Origin: Candidatus Sulfopaludibacter sp. SbA3
GTDB taxonomy: Bacteria > Acidobacteriota > Vicinamibacteria > Vicinamibacterales > UBA2999
Assembly (NCBI GenBank): GCA_945903265.1
Contig: CAMDNQ010000011.1
Span: forward strand, 53,195-117,194
Direction: 5' to 3'
DNA: 64,000 bases
This document shows positions 44,806 to 53,926 of the stretch, piece after piece (position 1 is the first letter of the stretch; each line of letters begins with the position of its first letter). The position numbers were made by a program, and so were the translations under genes. The notes beneath the pieces were generated by a model. That model did no database searches. It had not been told where the DNA came from and saw only the letters and a program-made list of their open reading frames with translations.

Positions 44806-47715
44806 ATGCGTCAGCGGTTGTTCTCACGGCGTTCGGGTCGCTCCCTGGCGGCGCTGCTGCTGGCTTTCATCGTCGCGATGGTGCCGCTTGCGGCGCAGAC
44901 CACCAACGGCGTCATCAGCGGCGTCGTCAGCGACGCGCAGGGCGCGGTCCTCCCGGGCGTCTCGCTGACGCTCCGAAATGCCGAAACCGGATTCACGCGC
45001 ATGCTGGTCACCGAAACGGACGGCCGGTTTCGCGCCGGCGGGCTGCCGCCAGGGCGCTACACGGTACGCGCGGAGCTCCAGGGCTTCGGCACCGTCGAAG
45101 TCACCGACATCACCGTGACGGTCGGCAGCGAAGCGGTCCGCAACGTGACGATGCAGGTCGAGGGCCTGCAGGAATCGGTCACCGTCACCGCCGAAGCGCC
45201 AGTCGTCGACACCACCATGACGGAGGTCTCGGGCGTGATCACGCAGGAACAGATGCAGATGCTGCCGCTGCCGTCGCGGCAGCCCATGGCGCTGGCGCTG
45301 TTGATGCCGGGCACGAGCGCCGACGCGGTGCGGCCGCGCAAAGCCAACGCGAACATCGGCGCCGGCGCGTTCACCATGGGGAGCGCGCTCCTGGTTGACG
45401 GCGTCTGGAACAAGGAAGGCAATACCGGGGAGCCGCGGCAGGATTTTCCGCAGTCGGCGATCCGCGAATTCAAGGTGTACGTCAGCCAGTCCCCCGCCGA
45501 GTACGGCTGGACGGCCGGCGGCGTCGTATCGTTCGCTACCAAGAGCGGGACGAACCTCTACACGGGTGAAGTGTTCGAGTACTTCCGCGACAAGGCGCTC
45601 AACGCCATGAACCGCTTCGAGAAGGCGGCGGGCAGCGGCAAGCCGGATTACCGGCGCCACCAGTTCGGCATGGCGCTCGGCGGCCCCGTCGTGCAGGACC
45701 GCATCCACTTCTTCACCGCGGCGGAGGGCACCCGCGAAACGAAGTTCTTCACGGTCAGCACCGGACGGCCCGACCTGTACGGCAAGCTGGAGGGGACCTA
45801 CCCCGAACCGGAATACAACGCCATGGCGTTCGGCCGCGGCGACGTGCAAATCAACCAGGAGCAGACGCTCTTTGCGCGCTATGCGTGGCAGAACTCCGAC
45901 TTCGACTGCGAGTTATGTGGAGGACGCAACGCGGCGTTCTCCGACACGGGCATCCAGCAGAAGCGCTACTCCTTCCTGCCGTCGCACACGTGGGTGATCT
46001 CGTCGCGCATCCTGAACGAAGTGCGCGGCCAGTGGACCAACTACCACTTCCGGCAGCACCCGCCGGGCGTCGCGCCGCAGGAAAAGCTGTACGACGATTC
46101 GGGCGCGCGCACGGCGCCGCTCACCCAGGTGTTCAGCTTCCCCAGCCTCGTCTGGGGGTCGAACGGCAACTTCTACACAACCCATCGCTCGCGTGAGATT
46201 CGAAACGACATGACGGTCTCTCTCGGCCAGCACACGATCAAGGCCGGCGGCGACTATCAGGACCTGTCGTTCGAGGGAGACAACCGGCCGAACCTGGGCA
46301 CGTGGACGTTCCGAACGGATCAGCCGTTCGATCCGACCAACCTTGCAGCCTTTGTTCCGGTGGCGGGATCGGTCCAGCAGTTCACCGCGTCGCTCCTAAA
46401 GCTGCCGCGCCTGTCGCCGAACGCCATGTGGAGCGTCTACACGCAGGACGAATGGCGGCCGATTTCTAACCTGACGCTGACGCTCGGCCTCCGGTACGAC
46501 CGGCAGTCGAAGGTATGGAATGAGTTCCGGAGCTTCACCGATAAGAACGACTTCCCCACCACCGGCACCGCCACGCAGCTGCCCTTGGTCGATCTGACGA
46601 ACCGCGGCGACGGGAACAACTGGGGGCCCCGCGTCGGCCTCGCGTGGGATCTCGGCGATGGCGGGACGGTCGTGCGGGCGGGGTACGGCGTCTATTTCAA
46701 CCCGCAGAACATCCAGATGGCCGGCCAGGAAGTCAACAACCTGCAGCAGCTGAACGTCACGATCGCGAACCCGACGTACCCGGATCCGTACGGCGGTCAG
46801 GACCCGGCCCGCTTCATTTCCGCGGCAGCCCAGAACATCACCATCCTGGCCAACGATCTGGAGAACCTCGAGTCGCGGGCGTACACGGTCGGCTTCTCGC
46901 ACGAGCTGCTGCCCCTGCTCGCGGTCCATGTGGACGGGGTCTATAACGCGATGACGAAGGCGTCGCTGGCCGTCGATGTGAACCGGCGCGCGGGCGACGT
47001 GCCGACAGCGCCGCGCCGGATGACCCAGTTCCAGCGCGTGAACCAGTATCAGAGCATCGGCTGGCTCGACTACAAGGCGTTGCTGCTGCGGCTGGAGAAG
47101 CGGCTCGCGAGCCGCCACATGTACATGCTGTCGTACACGCTGGGCGACTCGTTCGGCAACCTGCCTGGCAGCACGACGACCTTCACGACGACGCAGGCCG
47201 AGGCACCGGGGCTGGACGATGGCCCGATGTCGAGCGACCGGCGCCACACCGTCGTCGCGAGCGGCTCCGTCATGCTGCCCGCAGACGTGCTGTTCAGCGG
47301 CGTCTATACGTATCGCAGCACGATGCCGTTCACCGCCACCGCGGGCGTCGACATCAACGCCGACGGCAACATCACCGACTACGTGCCGGGCACGACGCGA
47401 TCCGCGTTCAACCGCGGTGACAACGATCAACTGATGGCACTCGTCAATGCCTGGCGCGTCTCGCGAGCGCTCGCTCCGCTCTCGGTCGATCAGATCGACA
47501 CCAACGACTACGGGTCGCTCGACGTCCGCGTCAGCAAGACATTCCGGGTACAGGGGCGCCATTCGCTCGAGCTGATGGCGCAGGTGTTCAACGTGACGGG
47601 GCGCGACAACCTGCAGGCGACCTGGGGCACCAACGCCCTCTCGAACGCGTTCGGGCGCATCACGCAGGCATTGAACCGCCAGCAGGCGGAGCTCGTCATT
47701 CGCTATGCATTCTGA
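44806..47715 (+). CDS. Oar-like TonB-dependent outer membrane protein (carboxypeptidase-regulatory-like N-terminus)
   Basis: 969 residues. Signal peptide, then a carboxypeptidase-regulatory-like beta-sandwich (about 30-110: GVISGVVSDAQGAVLPGVSLTLRN through GRYTVRAELQGFGTVEV), a plug region (VTVTAEAPVVDTTMTEVSGVITQEQM) and a large barrel ending in the C-terminal aromatic VIRYAF. Such proteins import or bind large substrates or adhere. A strong promoter and CGGAGGAAAC support the ATG. The Kelch gene follows after 25 bases, so receptor and propeller are co-expressed. Ligand unknown. Confidence 0.86.
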   Translation: MRQRLFSRRSGRSLAALLLAFIVAMVPLAAQTTNGVISGVVSDAQGAVLPGVSLTLRNAETGFTRMLVTETDGRFRAGGLPPGRYTVRAELQGFGTVEVTDITVTVGSEAVRNVTMQVEGLQESVTVTAEAPVVDTTMTEVSGVITQEQMQMLPLPSRQPMALALLMPGTSADAVRPRKANANIGAGAFTMGSALLVDGVWNKEGNTGEPRQDFPQSAIREFKVYVSQSPAEYGWTAGGVVSFATKSGTNLYTGEVFEYFRDKALNAMNRFEKAAGSGKPDYRRHQFGMALGGPVVQDRIHFFTAAEGTRETKFFTVSTGRPDLYGKLEGTYPEPEYNAMAFGRGDVQINQEQTLFARYAWQNSDFDCELCGGRNAAFSDTGIQQKRYSFLPSHTWVISSRILNEVRGQWTNYHFRQHPPGVAPQEKLYDDSGARTAPLTQVFSFPSLVWGSNGNFYTTHRSREIRNDMTVSLGQHTIKAGGDYQDLSFEGDNRPNLGTWTFRTDQPFDPTNLAAFVPVAGSVQQFTASLLKLPRLSPNAMWSVYTQDEWRPISNLTLTLGLRYDRQSKVWNEFRSFTDKNDFPTTGTATQLPLVDLTNRGDGNNWGPRVGLAWDLGDGGTVVRAGYGVYFNPQNIQMAGQEVNNLQQLNVTIANPTYPDPYGGQDPARFISAAAQNITILANDLENLESRAYTVGFSHELLPLLAVHVDGVYNAMTKASLAVDVNRRAGDVPTAPRRMTQFQRVNQYQSIGWLDYKALLLRLEKRLASRHMYMLSYTLGDSFGNLPGSTTTFTTTQAEAPGLDDGPMSSDRRHTVVASGSVMLPADVLFSGVYTYRSTMPFTATAGVDINADGNITDYVPGTTRSAFNRGDNDQLMALVNAWRVSRALAPLSVDQIDTNDYGSLDVRVSKTFRVQGRHSLELMAQVFNVTGRDNLQATWGTNALSNAFGRITQALNRQQAELVIRYAF

Positions 47716-47740
47716 TCGAGTCGTACAAAGGAGACTGTCT

Positions 47741-48793
47741 ATGCCGTCACGCCGCGCATCGCTCGTCTGGATCACCGCGTCCATCGTCCTGCTCCTCGCC
47801 ACGAGCGGTCTCACGCAGGCGCGCTGGGCCAGACTGGCGCCGTTCCCGGAACCGGACGAGGAGCTGTACGGCGTGGCCGCCGGCGGAAAGATGTACGTGC
47901 TCGGCGGGTTCGGCGCGGGCAAGGCACGCGGCGCCGTGTTCGAATACGACCCGGCGGGCGACCGCTGGACCAAGAAGAAGCCGATGGCGCGGCCGGTTCA
48001 CCACCAGGCGATGCTCGAGTACCAGGGCAAGATCTACCTGTTCGGCGGCTTCGTGTTCCCAACGACCGGCGCCGGGTGGGAGCCGGTCGACAACGCGTGG
48101 GAGTACGACCCGGCCGCCGACACGTGGAAGGCGCTCGCGCCCATGCCGAGCAAGCGGGGCTCCGCCGTGGTCGCTGAAGTGGGCGGCAAGATGTACCTGA
48201 TCGGAGGCGCGACGACGGTCGAAGGCTCGAAGGAGCCGGCGATCAACGGCAACGGTCCTGCCCGCGTCGTCACGACCAATGACGTATACGACCCGGCGAC
48301 CAACACCTGGCAGAGCCGTGCGCCAATGGCGCTTGGCCGCAACCATGCGTTTGCCGGCGCCGTGAACGGCAAGGTCTACGTCATCGGCGGGCGCGTCGCG
48401 CACGCGTTCGTCACCGTCTCGAGCAACACCGACATCGTCGAGGAGTACGACCCGGCGACGAACATGTGGTCGGGGCTCAAGGCGAAGATGCCGACGCCGC
48501 GCAGCGGCGGAGGCTGGGGCACGTATAACGGGCGGATCTACGTCGCGGGCGGCGAGGTGGCGACGCCGGACTGGGCCGGGGCGTTCCGCGCGCTGGAAGT
48601 GTACGAACCGGCGACGAACAGCTGGACGAAGATGCCGCCGATGCCGATGCCGCGCCACGGCGTCGCGGGCGCCGTCCTCGGCAACCGGCTGCACCTCGTG
48701 AGCGGGATGATCACGTCAGCCGCAGCCGGCGCGGGCCAGGATCCGAAGATGGAAGTCCACACGTCGCTGCACGACGTAATCAACCTTCCGTAG
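47741..48793 (+). CDS. Exported Kelch-repeat beta-propeller in the receptor operon
   Basis: 350 residues from ATG 47741, chosen because AAAGGAG sits 7 bases upstream and MPSRRASLVWITASIVLLLA is a signal peptide. Mature start ARWARLAPFPEPDEELYG matches the Kelch proteins at 25676 and 26740. Blades: MYVLGGFG, IYLFGGFV, MYLIGGAT, VYVIGGRV, IYVAGGEV. The only Kelch gene here directly downstream of a receptor gene. Confidence 0.86.
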   Translation: MPSRRASLVWITASIVLLLATSGLTQARWARLAPFPEPDEELYGVAAGGKMYVLGGFGAGKARGAVFEYDPAGDRWTKKKPMARPVHHQAMLEYQGKIYLFGGFVFPTTGAGWEPVDNAWEYDPAADTWKALAPMPSKRGSAVVAEVGGKMYLIGGATTVEGSKEPAINGNGPARVVTTNDVYDPATNTWQSRAPMALGRNHAFAGAVNGKVYVIGGRVAHAFVTVSSNTDIVEEYDPATNMWSGLKAKMPTPRSGGGWGTYNGRIYVAGGEVATPDWAGAFRALEVYEPATNSWTKMPPMPMPRHGVAGAVLGNRLHLVSGMITSAAAGAGQDPKMEVHTSLHDVINLP

Positions 48794-48826
48794 GGATCAG
48801 GGATCAGGGATCAGGGATCAGGGATT
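48792..48826. repeat. Heptad array (AGGGATC)
   Basis: AGGGATC at 48792, 48799, 48806 and 48813, then AGGGATT at 48820. The most perfect of the arrays. It contains both the end of the Kelch stop codon (48791-48793) and the stop of the convergent gene (48818-48820). Confidence 0.85.
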
Positions 48827-49804
48827 CGGCGACGCTCCCGGGAACCATTTGAAGCCGAGGTCCTGCGCGCCCTTGATGTGATTGAAGTTGCCCTCGTGGC
48901 AGGCGTGCTCCCATGACTCGACCGCGTACGGATCGGGCTTCGCGTTCGCATTGCCGCCGCCCCCACCACCGCCCATGCCCTGGCGGCGAATCGCCGCGTT
49001 CATCTTCCAGGGCCGCGTGAACGCCGCCGGATCGTCGATCGTGACCTCGTAGTCGATCGTGTTCGCCTCGACGAGGCGGAAGCGCTCGGTGATGCGCGCG
49101 TTCTCCGTGTAGAAGTTGCCGACGCTGTCGAGCCACATCTTGCCGTTGAAGTTGGTCGATTCGACGATGAGCGTATCGCCGTCCCAGCGGCCGCGCGGAA
49201 CACCCATCCAGAACTTCGCCGTCGAGCCCGGCCGCGCGCGCGCGTCCATCGGAATCCGCCGGTGGTAATGGCCCCAGCCGAGCATCTGCACGACGTAGCC
49301 GGGTGTCTGCACCAGCTCGAACCCGCGCTGCGAGTACCGCGGCACGTTCTTCAGGCAGAACGTCTGCGGATCCATGAAGAGACGATTCCCCGTCTCGCCC
49401 GGCCATCCGCGCGCCAGATTCGCGCGGTGACTATCGCGCTCGGCGAGCGCCCATGGCTGATACGGAATCCGGCCATCGGCGGGATCAGAAATCCAGCTCT
49501 CGAACGGCGGCGTCGTCACGTCGATGTATTCGGTCTCCTCGATGATGTCGCCGCTCCAGCTGCCGCCCCAGCGGCCCTGCAGGTTCGGTTTGCCGTCGGC
49601 AAGGCGAGGCGGCGTGAACGCCGGCAGCTTCGCCTTCCGCTCGAGCCACGTCTTCGCGCCCGCGCCCTTCGGCGTGTCGCGCGCGAACATGCCCTGGGCC
49701 CCCAGCGCTGCCGGAAACATCAGCGCGGCGCACAGTGCGAAGCACTGAAGAAGGCACAGTGCGAAGGTACGGATGGTACGGCGGTGCGAGGTTATTTGGG
49801 CCAT
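48818..49804 (-). CDS. Exported GRWDG-family hypothetical protein
   Basis: 328 residues with signal peptide (LCLLQCFALCAALMFPAALGAQG). Family marks: PNLQGRWGGSW, FCLKNVPR, GRWDGDTLIVEST, GNFYTENARITERF and FTRPWKM, followed by a Gly-rich run (QGMGGGGGGGN) and WEHACHEGNFN. The start overlaps the preceding paralog's stop by 13 bases. The last codons lie in the heptad array. Role unknown. Confidence 0.8.
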   Translation of the reverse strand: MAQITSHRRTIRTFALCLLQCFALCAALMFPAALGAQGMFARDTPKGAGAKTWLERKAKLPAFTPPRLADGKPNLQGRWGGSWSGDIIEETEYIDVTTPPFESWISDPADGRIPYQPWALAERDSHRANLARGWPGETGNRLFMDPQTFCLKNVPRYSQRGFELVQTPGYVVQMLGWGHYHRRIPMDARARPGSTAKFWMGVPRGRWDGDTLIVESTNFNGKMWLDSVGNFYTENARITERFRLVEANTIDYEVTIDDPAAFTRPWKMNAAIRRQGMGGGGGGGNANAKPDPYAVESWEHACHEGNFNHIKGAQDLGFKWFPGASPNP

Positions 49805-50535
49805 GACTCCTCAATCCAGTAGGCGTAGCAGTCGTACTCAAGGAGCTCCGCATCGCGCTCCGCGCGCCGGTACAGCGGCATGCTCATCTTCCATGGGCGC
49901 GTAAAGGTCTTCGGGTCCTCGACGGTGACGTCGTACGTCATGTGATTCGGGCCTGTCGGCGTGAACCGCTCGATGACGTGCAGCTCTTCGCTGTGGAAGT
50001 TGCCGGCCTTGTCGAACCAGGTTTCCGCCGTGAAGTGCACCGTGTCGACGACGAGCGTGTTGCCGTCCCAGCGGCCGCGCGAATCGCCCATCCACCATTC
50101 AATCGGCCCCTCGGGGTGCGGGTTGCCGTTCATGTAGATGTGCCGCAGCGTGTGGTTGTACTCGTACAGGATGTTGACCTTGTCCGCCTGCTGCACGATC
50201 TGAAACGGATGCGGCATGTAGGTGATGCGCGGCACGCCGGACAGCAGGCAGCGCGCATCGGGGTCGAGCTTGGCCCGATCCGCGAAGTTCTGCTTCTTCT
50301 TCTCCAGTGCTTCGGGTCGATACGGAATCTCGTTGCCCTCCACGACTCCCTTGCCCGCGGGCACGCCGAGCGTCGCGTGGTGATCCTGGATGTCCCAGGA
50401 GGCCGCGTTCATAACCTGCCAGATACCCTGCAGGTCGGGGTGACCGAAGGTGGTCTTCGGAGGCGCGTAGGCCGGAGCCTGTGCCGCCGCCACCGACGGA
50501 AGCATCAGAAATACCGCAATAAGAAGGAAACGCAT
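49792..50535 (-). CDS. Exported GRWDG-family hypothetical protein
   Basis: 247 residues: signal peptide MRFLLIAVFLMLPSVAAAQA, HPDLQGIWQV, CLLSGVPRITYMPHPFQIVQ, GDSRGRWDGNTLVVDT, GNFHSEELHVIERFTP and FTRPWKMSMPLYRR. The cleanest single-unit member of the family in this window. TATAAT at 50550-50545 ends only 9 bases before the ATG and there is no Shine-Dalgarno, suggesting a leaderless or very short leader mRNA. Confidence 0.82.
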   Translation of the reverse strand: MRFLLIAVFLMLPSVAAAQAPAYAPPKTTFGHPDLQGIWQVMNAASWDIQDHHATLGVPAGKGVVEGNEIPYRPEALEKKKQNFADRAKLDPDARCLLSGVPRITYMPHPFQIVQQADKVNILYEYNHTLRHIYMNGNPHPEGPIEWWMGDSRGRWDGNTLVVDTVHFTAETWFDKAGNFHSEELHVIERFTPTGPNHMTYDVTVEDPKTFTRPWKMSMPLYRRAERDAELLEYDCYAYWIEESWPK

Positions 50536-50544
50536 GGCAGGCGA

Positions 50545-50602
50545 ATTATAGGGGGTCGGAGGGCATTTGAAGAGGACAGTTCGGCTCCGGCCCCATTAAA
50601 AT
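50545..50602. promoter_or_regulatory. Divergent short-leader promoter region
   Basis: TATAAT on the minus strand (50550-50545) and TAAAAT on the plus strand (50597-50602) serve the divergent GRWDG-family and cytochrome genes. The start codons lie 9 and 7 bases downstream. -35 elements are weak. Confidence 0.4.
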
Positions 50603-50609
50603 GACGGCC

Positions 50610-51617
50610 ATGCGACTGCTGACATTTGCACTGATCTCCGTCTGGGCGGCCGCCACAGGCGTGCACGGACAGGCGCCCGTCCCTCCGCCCTGGGCCTATG
50701 GCTACAACGAGCCGGGTCCCGAGCCGGCTCCCCCGGCCTGCAGCAAGGAGATGAAGCCGCAGGACTGCGCGCGCCGGCAGACGCTGCGTCCGATGGACGT
50801 CATTCACAAGATGCCGGGCAGCATCCGCACGTTCACCGAATACCAGGTGCACTACGACTTCGGCCCCGGCGACTGGTTTCCCGAAGATCACCCGGCGATG
50901 CCGGAGATCGTCGCCCGCGGCCGCGAGAGCGACAAGCTTCGTGCCTGCAGCCTGTGCCACTACCCGAATGGCCACGGCCGCCCCGAGAACGGCTCGCCGG
51001 CGGGACTCCCGTCCGAATACATCCTGCAGCAGCTCCAGGCCTTCAGGAACGGGACGCGCCGCAGCGCGGATCCGCGCAAGGCCAACTCGAACGAGATGAT
51101 CCAGATCGCGCGCTTCCTCTCCGACGCGGAGATGAAGGAAGCGGCGGCGTACTTCTCGGCGATCAAGCGCCGGCCCTGGGTGGAGGTCAAGGAGACCGAC
51201 ACGGTGCCGAAGACACGGCCGGGCGTGAACGGCCTGTTCCTCCCGCTGCCCGGGAATGACACCGAGCCGATCGGCAAACGGATCATCGAAGTCCCGCAGA
51301 ATCCGGAGACGACCGAACGTCTTCGCAACCCGCGTTCCGGATGGCTCGCTTACGTGCCAACTGGCAGCCTCGCGCGCGGCGCCGAGCTCGTGATGAAGGG
51401 CGGCGGCAAGACCATCCAGTGCACGCTGTGCCACGGCGCCGATCTGAACGGCATGGGAGCCGTGCCCGGCCTCGCCGACCGCCAGGCCAGCTACATCGTC
51501 CGGCAGCTCTATGACATGCAGGCGGGCACGCGCGAGAGCCCGATGATGAAACCGGTCGTGGCGAAGCTCACCGAAGACGACATGATCGCCATCGCGGCGT
51601 ATCTCGCGTCGAAGTAA
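50610..51617 (+). CDS. Exported dihaem cytochrome c
   Basis: 335 residues with signal peptide (MRLLTFALISVWAAATGVHG). Two c-type haem motifs, CSLCH near residue 114 and CTLCH near residue 273, each in a class I cytochrome-like domain ending AAYFSAIK or AAYLASK. It should carry electrons in the periplasm, possibly for an oxidase or the flavocytochrome at 55972. ATG 50610 is preferred over ATG 50601 because a TAAAAT box overlaps the latter. The MBL gene follows after 12 bases. Confidence 0.85.
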   Translation: MRLLTFALISVWAAATGVHGQAPVPPPWAYGYNEPGPEPAPPACSKEMKPQDCARRQTLRPMDVIHKMPGSIRTFTEYQVHYDFGPGDWFPEDHPAMPEIVARGRESDKLRACSLCHYPNGHGRPENGSPAGLPSEYILQQLQAFRNGTRRSADPRKANSNEMIQIARFLSDAEMKEAAAYFSAIKRRPWVEVKETDTVPKTRPGVNGLFLPLPGNDTEPIGKRIIEVPQNPETTERLRNPRSGWLAYVPTGSLARGAELVMKGGGKTIQCTLCHGADLNGMGAVPGLADRQASYIVRQLYDMQAGTRESPMMKPVVAKLTEDDMIAIAAYLASK

Positions 51618-51629
51618 CAGGACCTACTC

Positions 51630-53120
51630 ATGAAAAAGACACTCGCTCTGATCATCGCGGTTGCGGCGCTGACTTCGGTTTCGGGCCAGGCGCAGGACAG
51701 TAAGGCGACGCTCGACGCCGCGGCAAAAGCGCTCGGCGCCACGAATCTCCGCACGCTGGAGTACTCAGGCTCGGGATACGACTACGTCTTCGGGCAGGCG
51801 TACCACGGCACGACACCGTGGCCGCGCTTCAATGTCCCGGCCTACACGATGACGATCGACTTCGCGGCCAACGCGGCGCGGGACGACAAGCGGCGCGTTC
51901 AGCTCGAGAATCCAGCGCTCGGCGGCGGATTCCAGCCAATCTTCGGCGAGATGCGGCAGATCTGGGTGGCGAGCGGTCAATACGCGTGGGACGTCGCGGG
52001 CGGCAACGCGGTCGCGCCGCGGTTTCGCGACGACCGCCGTGCCGTCGCGGCAGGACGGCTGGAGCAGATCACGCTGACGCCGCAGGGCTTCATCAAGGCG
52101 GCGATCGCCAATAACGCGACCGTCAGGACCGAGAACGTGCGCGGGAAGACCACGACGCTGGTCGCGTTCACCGTGCCGGGGGCGAGGTACGAGGGCACGC
52201 TCGGCGAGGGGAATGTCGTCGAGCGGATCGAGGGGTGGTTCGGCAGTCCCGTGATGGGCGACACCACCATTGAGGCCATCTTCACCGACTACCGCGACGT
52301 CAACGGCATCAAGTTCCCCGGCCACATCGTCCAGCGGCAGGGCGGGTATCCCCTGCTCGACGTCTCCGTGACGGACGTGAAGGTCAATCCCGCGATCACG
52401 ATCGACGTGCCGGAGAACATCCGCAACGCGAAGCCGGAGCCGCTGATCGGCACGCCCGAGCGGCTGGCGGAAGGCGTCTGGTGGGTGCCCACGTATGCGA
52501 AGAGTGTTGCGGTCGAATTCCGCGACCATATCGCCATTATCGAAGCGCCCGAGCACGAGCCGCAGTCGGTCGCGGTCATGGAGGCGATCCGCAAGGCCAT
52601 CCCGAACAAGCCGATCCGCTACGTGATCAACACGCACTCGCACTTCGATCACATCGGCGGGCTGCGAGCATACGCGGCCGAGGGCGCGACGATCGTCACG
52701 CACCGCGACAACGTTCCCTACTACCAGCAGCTGTGGGCCGGATCGTGGACGCTCAGCCCGGATCGGCTCGCGAAGTCAGGACGCGCGCCTGTCTTTGAAG
52801 GGGTGCTGGGGAGCCGGACGATGACCGACGGCTCGCGGTCGATGATCCTGTATCACTACCCCGGCAACATGCATAACCCGGGGATGCTGATGGTCTATCT
52901 GCCGAAGGAAAAGATCCTGATCGAGGCCGACTCGTTCTCCACGCCCGCGGCGCCGCTGACGGCGCCGCCGAACGGGCTGGCCAACATGCGCCACTGGTAC
53001 GACTTCGTCCAGAGCCTGAAGCTGGACGTCGATGTGCTGGTGCCTATTCACGGCGCCATCACGACGATGGATGCACCGAAGAACATCGTGGAGCGATTCT
53101 CGCCGAACGGGACGAGATAG
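51630..53120 (+). CDS. Exported metallo-beta-lactamase-fold protein, paralog of 40375-41820
   Basis: 496 residues with signal peptide MKKTLALIIAVAALTSVSG. The ~250-residue N-terminal domain matches its paralog (ALGATNLRTLEYSGSGYDYVFGQAY; LTPQGFIKAA; HIVQRQGGYPLLDVSV). The MBL motif NTHSHFDHIGG and Asp in IEADSF give a complete binuclear metal site. Stop codons of this and the convergent substrate-binding gene are 4 bases apart. Substrate unknown. Confidence 0.85.
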   Translation: MKKTLALIIAVAALTSVSGQAQDSKATLDAAAKALGATNLRTLEYSGSGYDYVFGQAYHGTTPWPRFNVPAYTMTIDFAANAARDDKRRVQLENPALGGGFQPIFGEMRQIWVASGQYAWDVAGGNAVAPRFRDDRRAVAAGRLEQITLTPQGFIKAAIANNATVRTENVRGKTTTLVAFTVPGARYEGTLGEGNVVERIEGWFGSPVMGDTTIEAIFTDYRDVNGIKFPGHIVQRQGGYPLLDVSVTDVKVNPAITIDVPENIRNAKPEPLIGTPERLAEGVWWVPTYAKSVAVEFRDHIAIIEAPEHEPQSVAVMEAIRKAIPNKPIRYVINTHSHFDHIGGLRAYAAEGATIVTHRDNVPYYQQLWAGSWTLSPDRLAKSGRAPVFEGVLGSRTMTDGSRSMILYHYPGNMHNPGMLMVYLPKEKILIEADSFSTPAAPLTAPPNGLANMRHWYDFVQSLKLDVDVLVPIHGAITTMDAPKNIVERFSPNGTR

Positions 53121-53124
53121 GAAC

Positions 53125-53916
53125 CTAAAACTCCCAGGCGTTGGCGGCGAGGAGCTTCCTCGTCGCCGGCGCCGTCAGGTTCCTGACAAATGCCCGCGCA
53201 ATATCCTCGTTGCGCAACCCCGCCATGACGACCGCGTCAAACATCGTGTAGTTCTGGATTGATGCGGGCAGCGGTCCCGCGTACACGATCGCGCCCTTCG
53301 TTTCCTCGGCCGAGCGCAGGATCTCGCTGATCTGCGTCATTCCGATCTCATTACCCCGGCTCTTCTCGACCCGCTCGATCATGTCCGCGCCGGTCGTCAG
53401 CTGCACGGCCTTCGCCTTCACCTGCGCGGCGATCCCGAGCTTCTCCAGCAGCTGCACCACATACACACCCGACGTGCCCTGGCTGTAGACGATCGCGTCG
53501 GCCTTGAGGAGCGCTGCCTTCAGCGCCTCCACGCTCGACACATCAGGCCGCGGGCCGCCGCGCCGGATGGCCACGCCGACACCCACGCGGCCGACGCGCA
53601 CGCGTGTGTCCGCGATCGCCTTGCCATCCTTGATCGCCTGATCGACCGTCCCGCTGGCGGACACCAGCACATTCACACCGGTGACGGTCCCCGCGGCGAG
53701 CCGCCGGTTGATGCTCGGCGACGTGTCGAACTCGACCTTCACCTGCGGACCGCCGCCCCTGTTGAGATCCTCGACGATGGATGTCAGCGGACCGACGATG
53801 GCGTTGGTGGAAAGGACAGAGATCGCGTAGGTGCCCTGCGCCACCACCGACGCGCCGGCAAGCACGCCGGTGATCACGACGGTGAGCGCAACAACGTATA
53901 GACGCGTTCGATTCAT
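53125..53916 (-). CDS. Orphan periplasmic substrate-binding protein (ModA-like)
   Basis: 263 residues from ATG 53916, with signal peptide (RLYVVALTVVITGVLAGASVVAQ). The body resembles the ModA/extracellular solute-binding fold: ISVLSTNAIVGPLTSIVEDL, VNVLVSASGTVDQAI and VYSQGTSGVYVVQLLEKLGI. No ABC permease or ATPase is nearby, so it is an orphan binder or sensor. It lies 10 bases after the FG-GAP gene on the same strand. Confidence 0.75.
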   Translation of the reverse strand: MNRTRLYVVALTVVITGVLAGASVVAQGTYAISVLSTNAIVGPLTSIVEDLNRGGGPQVKVEFDTSPSINRRLAAGTVTGVNVLVSASGTVDQAIKDGKAIADTRVRVGRVGVGVAIRRGGPRPDVSSVEALKAALLKADAIVYSQGTSGVYVVQLLEKLGIAAQVKAKAVQLTTGADMIERVEKSRGNEIGMTQISEILRSAEETKGAIVYAGPLPASIQNYTMFDAVVMAGLRNEDIARAFVRNLTAPATRKLLAANAWEF

Positions 53917-53926
53917 GACGATCACC

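Noticed and set aside
48792..48826. Reading the heptad arrays as CRISPR repeats
   Set aside because: Units are 7 bases with no spacers, and no cas genes occur in the window.
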